DNA of 64,000 bases. It comes from DATMER01 sp034667225. GTDB taxonomy: Bacteria; Acidobacteriota; Thermoanaerobaculia; Multivoradales; UBA5704. A program made the translations under genes and the position numbers. This document shows, piece after piece, positions 58,314-64,000 of the stretch. Below the pieces are notes generated by a model, which was not told the DNA's origin, did no database searches, and saw only the letters and a list, made by a program, of their open reading frames with translations. Location of the stretch: contig JAXDKG010000058.1 in assembly GCA_034667225.1 (NCBI GenBank), forward strand, positions 124,001 through 188,000. The letters are read 5' to 3'. Positions within the stretch are counted from its first letter, which is position 1; each line of letters opens with the position of its first letter.

Positions 58314-61300
58314 GTGCCCTCCTCTGCCAGATGCGCCTTGACCTCGTCCAGCGACAGCGCCTCGATCTCGGCCAGGATCTCCTCCAGCCGCTTCTTCTCG
58401 AACGCGGCTTTTTCGCGCTCGCGCCCGATCTCCTCGGCCATAGCCGACACGGTCCGCGCCTCGAAGAAGGCCTTGAGCGGCAGCTCCACGTCGAACTCGG
58501 CGCGCATCTTCGAGAGGATCTGGAGCCCGGCGAGCGAGTTGCCGCCGAGCAGGAAGTAGTCGTCATCCACTCCGACGCGATCGACCCCGAGCAGCTCCTG
58601 CCAGATTTCCGCGATCTTCGCTTCCGATGGGTTGCCCGGCGCGCGGTAGGGGACGCCTGACTCCGGCCGCGCGTGTGCGACGGCCGCGGGTCCGGTGTGC
58701 ATCACGTCAGTCCACTGCTGCAGGCGGCGGTTGAGGTCGCCGGTAGCCACGGCGAGCCGCGGCTGGCCGCGCAGAGATAGAACCCGCTCCAGGGTGTCCG
58801 CCAGCTCTTCTGGAGTCAGCATCAGCTCGTTCTGCTGCTGCCCGAGAATGCCCATACCTCCAATCGCCTGCCAGACCTCCCAGTTGACGCTCACCCAGGG
58901 AGGACCCCAGGCGCCGAGCAGGGCGTCCAGGGCGGCATCGGCCGCGGCATAGGCGCCGAGGCTCACGCCTCCGAGGACCGCCGCCAGCGAGGTGGTGGCG
59001 ACGCAGAAAGCCGGCTCTTCGCCCAGCTCCCGCAGCGCCTCGCGCAGGGCGATCGCGCCGCCGACCTTGGGCCGCAGATGGCGCTGGAGGTCCGCGGCGC
59101 CCAGTTCCGAGAGCGTCCGGTAATCGTCCGAGGGCTCCCCCGCCGCGTGCAGCACGCCATCGATCCGGCCGTGACGGGCCACCGCTTCACGCAGGGCGCG
59201 AGTTACCGCCGTCCGGTCGGCCACGTCGATCCCATCCTTGAGGTCGAGCTGCGTGATACGGGCACCGTCCACCATTTGGCCGAAGCGTCCGAGGCCGCCG
59301 GTGATCACGTAGTGGCCGTCAGGACGCAGCCCCTCCTTGCGCGCCAGCCGGAAAGGCTCGAAGACCTGCTCCCAGCGGTGACGGCCCCGCAGGGCGATGA
59401 CAGGGGGGCCGTCGGTCTCCAACTCGGCCGCCAGGGCTTCTGCCTCTCCGGACACGTCGATCAGCCGGCAGCGGAGGTTGGGGTACTCCTGGGGGATCAC
59501 CTTGGCGAGGCCGGCCAGGGCGCCCTGCTCTCCGGTCGCCTCGCCGCCGGTCACCTCATACAACCCACGGGTCACCACCACGAGCTGGACAGGCGTGTGG
59601 ACGCGCCTCCCCAACTCGCGGGAGAGGGAGAGGAGGCCCGGGGCATGGCCCATGAACACCACGCGTTTCGGTGCACTGTCTTCCAAGAGACCGGCGACCG
59701 TGGCCTCGACGTCCTCTTCAGAAACGGCTTCCCGGAGGATGCCCCGGAGACCCTTGGCGATCTCATGACCGTCCGAGATCACCCAGACATCCCCTTCCTC
59801 GGCCGCGGTATCCAGGGCACCGGCGGGAAGCGTCCGCTTCCAGGTAGGGAGATAAAGCCAGTCCGCCGGGTCCTGCCGCTTGCCCAGGGTGGATGGCTTC
59901 GGCGCGCTTGGTTCGATCCAATACCGCTCTCCCTCGAACGGGTAGGTAGGAAGAGCGACCTTGCGACCCGGCTCCGCGGCGACCAGCGGCACGCCCGCCA
60001 GCCAGAGACGGCCGGCAGCGCCGAGGATCGCCTGCGTGTCCGTCTCGGCGTCCTGGAGGTGCGGCAGCGAGGGGACGATCCGGTCCCGGGCTTCCCCGCC
60101 CCGCCGCACCAGCGTGGTCAGGGTGGTGCCGGGGCCGACCTCCAGGAGGAGCCGGCGGGGCTCGGCGAGCAGGGCCGCCACCGCGGGAGCGAAGCGCACG
60201 GGCTGGCGCAGGTGGCGAGCCCAGTAGCCGGGATCGGTGGCCTCTTCGGCCGTGATCCAGGTCCCGGTCACGTTGGAGAGGAACGGGATCTGCGGAGGCC
60301 GGCGCTCGACACGGGCGACCCGCTCGCGGAAGGGAGCCACCGCGGGCTCCACCAGGGCCGAGTGAAACGCGTGCGAGGTGTGCAGGCGCCGGCTCGCCGG
60401 AAGCTTCTGTTCCAGCCGCTCGATCGCGTCGAAGGGGCCCGAAACAGTACAAAGACCCGGGCCGTTCACCGCGGCCAGGGACAGCTCGCCGTCGAGCCAC
60501 TCCGCCAGCTCCTCTTCCCCGAGAGGCACGGAGAGCATCGATCCCGGAGGCGTCGCCTGGACCAGCCGGCCGCGCTCCGCGACCAGCGCCAGAGCGTCTT
60601 CGAGGGAGAAGACCCCGGCCAGGCAGGCGGCCACGAATTCACCCACGGAGTGGCCAAGCAGAGCCTCGGGCTGGACGCCCCAATCCATCCACAGACGAGC
60701 CAGCGAGTACTCGACCGCGAACAGCGCGGGCTGGGCCAGCTCCGTCTGGCGAACATCTCCGGTAAACAGATCCATACCCAGGATCGCGGCACACCGGTCC
60801 ATCTCCCGCCTGAACACCGGCCATCGTCCGTACAGCTCCGCGGCCATGCGCTCGTGCTGCGCCCCCTGGCCGGGGAACAGGAACGCCACGGGGACGAAGC
60901 CGGGATCGGGCTGGACAGTCAACCATTGGACGGAGGAGAGGTCCTTCCGGACCACCGCGGCCCGGCGGACTTCCAGAGGCTGCCGTCCCGTCTGGAGCGT
61001 GAAGGCCACATCTCGTAGGTCGAGGTCCGGATGGGCTTCCAGATGCCGCACAAGGTTCGCGGTGACGGCTTCCAGGGCTGAAGGAGTCTTTGCGGAAACC
61101 ACGAGCAGGTGCTGCCCCTCACCCCCTGACCCCCTCTCCCATCGCACACCCGCCCGACCGGGAGAGGGGGAACCCTCCGCCAGCGTACCGTTGAGGTTCG
61201 GCACGGCGGCTGAGCTACGTCCCCCCCTCTCCCGGGGAAGGGAGGGCGATGGGAGAGGGGGATAGGGGGTGAGGGGCGCCTCTTCCAGCACCACATGAGC

Positions 61301-62500
61301 ATTCGTCCCCCCGATCCCGAACGAGCTCACTGCCGCCCGCCGCGGCCCCTCCGACTTCCACTCCGTCAACCGGTCCACCACCTGGAACGGTCCGAAGTCG
61401 ATCTCCGGGCTGGGCTGCTTGAAATGCAGCGTCGGCGGGATCTCCCGGTGCTTGAGCGCGAGCACGGTCTTGATCAGGCCGGCCACGCCCGCGGCGCAGT
61501 CGAGATGGCCGATGTTCGTCTTGACCGAGCCGAGCAGGCAGCTCTCGGCCCCCTCGAAGGCCCGGCGCAGGGCTGCGACCTCGATGGGATCGCCGAGCCG
61601 CGTGCCCGTGCCGTGCGCCTCGACATAGGAGACCGTGGCGGGATCCACCTCGGCCAGCGCGAGCGCTTCCTGGATCACCCCGGCCTGGCCCTCGGTGAGC
61701 GGCGCCGTATAGCCGGCCTTGCCGCCGCCGTCGTTGTTGAGCGCCCAGCCGCGGATCACGGCGCGGACCTCGTCGCCGTCCGTCAGCGCATCCGAGAGCC
61801 GCTTCAGGACCACCACGCCCACGCCGCTGCCCGGCACCGTGCCGCGGGCCTCGGCGTCAAAGGCGCGGCAGTGGCCGTCGGGAGAGAGGATGCCTTCCTC
61901 CACGTGGATATAGCCGGAGCGTTGCGGCAGACGCAGGGTCACGCCGCCTGCCAGGGCCGCATCGCAGTCGCCATTCATCAGGCTCTGGCATGCAAGGCAG
62001 ACGGCGACCAGCGAGGTCGAGCAGGCGGTCTGCACGGTCAGGCCGGGGCCGCGAAGGTCGAGCTTGTAGGCCACCCGGGTGGCGAGGAAATCCTTGTCAT
62101 TGGCCACCGCGGCCTGATAGGCGTCGAGCCTCTCGCGGTTGGGGTAGACATGATCCAGCAGGTAGAAGGACATGCCGGTGCCGGCGAACACGCCGATGCG
62201 GCCCGGCGGGCGGGCGGGATCGATGCCGGCGTCTTCCAAAGCCTTCCAGGACTCCTCCAGGAAGAGCCGTTGCTGCGGGTCCATCAGCTCGGCTTCGCGC
62301 GGGCTGTAGCCGAAGAAACGGGCGTCGAAACGCTCGATATCGTCGAGCGCTCCGGCCCGGGGCACGTATCCGGGCCGCGCCTCGTCGGGGAACGTGGAGA
62401 TTGATTCGATGCCCTCGCGCAGGCTGCGCCAGTAGGCGCCGACGTTCTCGGCGCCCGGGAATCGGCCGCTCATGCCGATGATCGCGATGTAATCCGTCAT
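58310..62500 (-). CDS. Type I PKS module (KS-AT-KR-ACP)
   Basis: A 1396-residue module. KS: Cys in QTACSTS near residue 160, His in EAHGTGT and KTNIGHLDCAAG. AT: GQGAQ, active Ser in GHSVGE near 618 and SHAFHSA, the malonyl-CoA-type motif. KR region: GGLGRFG near 1065, RIDGVLHAAG, SLAAVLGGVS and YAAAD; about 40 residues after GRFGQMV are absent compared with normal KRs, and the YxxxN Asn is Asp, so reduction is doubtful. ACP: LGGNSLAG near 1323 with the long C-terminal helix EEILAEIEALSLDEVKAHL that can dock to the next NRPS. ATG 62500 (AAGG upstream) is preferred to TTG 62506. Stop overlaps the next gene (ATGA). Confidence 0.92.
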   Translation of the reverse strand: MTDYIAIIGMSGRFPGAENVGAYWRSLREGIESISTFPDEARPGYVPRAGALDDIERFDARFFGYSPREAELMDPQQRLFLEESWKALEDAGIDPARPPGRIGVFAGTGMSFYLLDHVYPNRERLDAYQAAVANDKDFLATRVAYKLDLRGPGLTVQTACSTSLVAVCLACQSLMNGDCDAALAGGVTLRLPQRSGYIHVEEGILSPDGHCRAFDAEARGTVPGSGVGVVVLKRLSDALTDGDEVRAVIRGWALNNDGGGKAGYTAPLTEGQAGVIQEALALAEVDPATVSYVEAHGTGTRLGDPIEVAALRRAFEGAESCLLGSVKTNIGHLDCAAGVAGLIKTVLALKHREIPPTLHFKQPSPEIDFGPFQVVDRLTEWKSEGPRRAAVSSFGIGGTNAHVVLEEAPLTPYPPLPSPSLPRERGGRSSAAVPNLNGTLAEGSPSPGRAGVRWERGSGGEGQHLLVVSAKTPSALEAVTANLVRHLEAHPDLDLRDVAFTLQTGRQPLEVRRAAVVRKDLSSVQWLTVQPDPGFVPVAFLFPGQGAQHERMAAELYGRWPVFRREMDRCAAILGMDLFTGDVRQTELAQPALFAVEYSLARLWMDWGVQPEALLGHSVGEFVAACLAGVFSLEDALALVAERGRLVQATPPGSMLSVPLGEEELAEWLDGELSLAAVNGPGLCTVSGPFDAIERLEQKLPASRRLHTSHAFHSALVEPAVAPFRERVARVERRPPQIPFLSNVTGTWITAEEATDPGYWARHLRQPVRFAPAVAALLAEPRRLLLEVGPGTTLTTLVRRGGEARDRIVPSLPHLQDAETDTQAILGAAGRLWLAGVPLVAAEPGRKVALPTYPFEGERYWIEPSAPKPSTLGKRQDPADWLYLPTWKRTLPAGALDTAAEEGDVWVISDGHEIAKGLRGILREAVSEEDVEATVAGLLEDSAPKRVVFMGHAPGLLSLSRELGRRVHTPVQLVVVTRGLYEVTGGEATGEQGALAGLAKVIPQEYPNLRCRLIDVSGEAEALAAELETDGPPVIALRGRHRWEQVFEPFRLARKEGLRPDGHYVITGGLGRFGQMVDGARITQLDLKDGIDVADRTAVTRALREAVARHGRIDGVLHAAGEPSDDYRTLSELGAADLQRHLRPKVGGAIALREALRELGEEPAFCVATTSLAAVLGGVSLGAYAAADAALDALLGAWGPPWVSVNWEVWQAIGGMGILGQQQNELMLTPEELADTLERVLSLRGQPRLAVATGDLNRRLQQWTDVMHTGPAAVAHARPESGVPYRAPGNPSEAKIAEIWQELLGVDRVGVDDDYFLLGGNSLAGLQILSKMRAEFDVELPLKAFFEARTVSAMAEEIGREREKAAFEKKRLEEILAEIEALSLDEVKAHLAEEGT
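61115..61276. repeat. Inverted pair of PE-1 elements in the KS-AT linker of the PKS
   Basis: Copy one 61115-61170 begins CCCCTCACCCCCTGACCCCC; copy two 61221-61276 is its approximate inverse. Both match the element at 47289. Together with a 50-base spacer they code, in frame, for about 54 residues rich in Pro, Gly, Ser and Arg between the end of the KS (NAHVVLEEAP) and the strand HLLVVSAK at the start of the AT linker. Confidence 0.88.
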
Positions 62501-62512
62501 ACCCAAAACCTT

Positions 62513-64000
62513 TCAATTCCGCCGGGCCCGCCGCCGGTCCATGGCGGCCCGCCGGGAGGCGGCCCGGTCGTGAATGTCCTGCGCGGCTTCCGTCCCCCGC
62601 TGCTCCGGCTCCCCCGCCAGCCGCGCCGCCAGGGAGCTGATGGTGGTGTTACTGAACAGCTCAGCCAGTGGGATCGGCCGCCCGAGCACCTCGCACAGCC
62701 GGGCGTGAGCCCGCGCCATCAGCAGCGAGTGCCCGCCCAGCTCGAAGAAGTTGCGGTCGATGCCGACGCTCTCCACCCCCAGGACCTCGCGCCAGACCGC
62801 GGCGATGGTCCTCTCCATTTCGGTGCGAGGCAGAGCCGGAAGGGAGCCCGTATTGGCTTCAAGGCTGGCCACTGTCGGCGGCATTGGAAGCGCTTTCAAG
62901 TCCACCTTGCCCACCGTGGTCAGCGGCAGCTCGGGGAGCGGCACGAAGGCCGACGGGATCATGGCTGCCGGAAGACGATCGGTCAGGAAGGCGCGCAGGT
63001 CGCCCACCTCTCCTTCGAGCACGACATAAGCCACCAGCACGGGCTCCCCGGCGGCGCCCGGACGGGCCACTACCACCGCTTCGCGCACCTGTGGATGAGC
63101 AGCGAGGGCGGCTTCGATCTCCGCCGGCTCGATGCGCACTCCGCGCAGCTTGACCTGGGAGTCGATCCTCCCCAGGTACTCCAAGAGGCCGTCCGGCAAC
63201 AAGCGGACAAGATCGCCGGTGCGATAGAGGCGATGTCCATCCCCCGCGAAATCCGGGACCCAGCGTTCGGCCGTGAGGTCCGGGCGGCCGAGATAGCCGC
63301 GGGCTGGCGGCACGCCCCCGGCGCACAACTCTCCTGGGACGCCAATCGGCAGCGGCTCTCTCGACCAGGGGCCGAGCACACTGATGCGGGTATTGATGAT
63401 GGGCTTGCCGATCGACGGCACCTCGTCGTCCGGCCGAAAGCGGTGGGACGAGACGTAGACCGTTGCCTCGGCAGGGCCGTAGCAGTTGACCAGGCGCACG
63501 CGCCCCGACCAGCGGGCGGCGAGCGCGGCCGGCACGGCCTCGCCGCCCAGGATCAGGGTCTCCAGAGAGGGAATCTCCTCCTCGGGCAGAAAGCGGAGGG
63601 CCGAGGGCGTCAGCAAGGCCCAAGTGATCTCCCGCTCGCGCATCTCCGCGGCAAGGCGCGGGCCGGAGAGCCGCGCCTCCTCGCTCGCCAGGCAGAGCGC
63701 CGCCCCCGACGTCCAGGCGCCGAAGACCTCCAGCACCGACGCGTCGAAGACCGGCGCGGCCAATTGGAGCATGCGCGAGCCGGGGCCGAGCCGGAACTCG
63801 CGCCGGGCGTGATGGACCATGTTCGTGAGCGGCCGGTGCGGCACCAACACGGCCTTGGGCTGACCGGTGGAGCCCGAGGTGTACAGGGCATAGGCGAGGT
63901 GGTCCGGAGTGACGGCCACGGCGGGCCGCTCGGGGCTCCAGGAACCGAGGGCGGCCATGCGCTCGGCCGTCACCACCACTTGCGCGCCGCTCTGGGCGAG
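62513..64000 (-). CDS. NRPS, C-terminal part of an A-PCP module (5' end outside window)
   Basis: The frame is open to the right edge, so the gene starts beyond 64000. Visible: adenylation domain from just after motif A2 (GAQVVVTAERM), A3 LYTSGSTGQPKAV (usual PKG is PKA), NCYGPAEATVY (A5, usually YGPTE), YRTGDLVR, EYLGRIDSQVKLRGVRIE, A10 TTVGKVDLKAL; tentative code D-A-L-L-I-G-C-V-Y, unassigned. PCP LGGHSLLMA then a basic tail, RRAAMDRRRARRN, that may dock to the PKS starting 12 bases after its stop. The linker before A3 is normal, without a palindromic insert. Confidence 0.92.
   Translation of the reverse strand, partial: LAQSGAQVVVTAERMAALGSWSPERPAVAVTPDHLAYALYTSGSTGQPKAVLVPHRPLTNMVHHARREFRLGPGSRMLQLAAPVFDASVLEVFGAWTSGAALCLASEEARLSGPRLAAEMREREITWALLTPSALRFLPEEEIPSLETLILGGEAVPAALAARWSGRVRLVNCYGPAEATVYVSSHRFRPDDEVPSIGKPIINTRISVLGPWSREPLPIGVPGELCAGGVPPARGYLGRPDLTAERWVPDFAGDGHRLYRTGDLVRLLPDGLLEYLGRIDSQVKLRGVRIEPAEIEAALAAHPQVREAVVVARPGAAGEPVLVAYVVLEGEVGDLRAFLTDRLPAAMIPSAFVPLPELPLTTVGKVDLKALPMPPTVASLEANTGSLPALPRTEMERTIAAVWREVLGVESVGIDRNFFELGGHSLLMARAHARLCEVLGRPIPLAELFSNTTISSLAARLAGEPEQRGTEAAQDIHDRAASRRAAMDRRRARRN

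Overview
The window is G+C-rich, densely coded bacterial DNA with no rRNA or tRNA gene that I can see. Gene content (type VI secretion, modular NRPS/PKS, FadL-type porin, many secreted amidohydrolases, TPR protein plus short HTH partner) and codon use suggest a soil or sediment Acidobacteriota-like organism, possibly class Thermoanaerobaculia. That placement is impression, not proof.

Layout. 1-4729 (minus): a type VI secretion operon tssJ-tssK-tssL-tssM; tssM runs off the left edge. 4730-6135: a 63-bp tandem repeat, a small coiled-coil hypothetical and a strong hairpin. 6136-8111 (plus): a visibly A+T-richer island of methyltransferase, K+-channel-like membrane protein and second methyltransferase, preceded by a possible 36-residue peptide. 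8505-9525: toxin-antitoxin remnants. 9650-13942: secreted M23 peptidase, alpha/beta hydrolase, carbonic anhydrase-like protein and a membrane/DinB fusion. 14020-16060 (minus): a GntR-regulated ABC transporter. 16150-34143: housekeeping and secreted enzymes, including a D-aminoacylase, an arginase-fold enzyme, a cupredoxin/Calx-beta protein, a patatin, two further amidohydrolases, a cobalamin adenosyltransferase, a pseudokinase, FadL, a permuted aconitase-family enzyme, a Nudix/metallo-hydrolase fusion and a B3 metallo-beta-lactamase-like protein.

34418-64000 (minus) is one natural-product assembly line, truncated at the right edge. In order of transcription it reads: (A)-PCP; KS-AT-KR-ACP; C-A-PCP-E; C-A-PCP-E; C-A-PCP-C-A-PCP; C-A-PCP-C-A-PCP-TE; then two short luciferase-like monooxygenases. 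Four junctions between the megasynthase genes are 4-bp ATGA overlaps. One adenylation domain carries the threonine specificity code; another is of the alpha-aminoadipate-reductase (Lys2) type. The inferred product is a malonate-extended peptide with two D-residues, released by a thioesterase.

The most unusual feature is a set of short palindromic DNA elements sitting in frame inside these megasynthases. Four of seven adenylation domains carry one at the same place, the loop just before core motif A3, and the PKS carries an inverted pair in its KS-AT linker. Two near-identical 42-bp copies are read in different frames in two proteins, so the conserved thing is DNA, not peptide. A second palindrome family forms an inverted pair inside one adenylation domain, and another inverted pair supplies the last codons of the terminal NRPS and the ribosome-binding site of the next gene. 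A separate 20-bp-periodic array of exactly fifteen units lies between convergent genes at 34121-34420.
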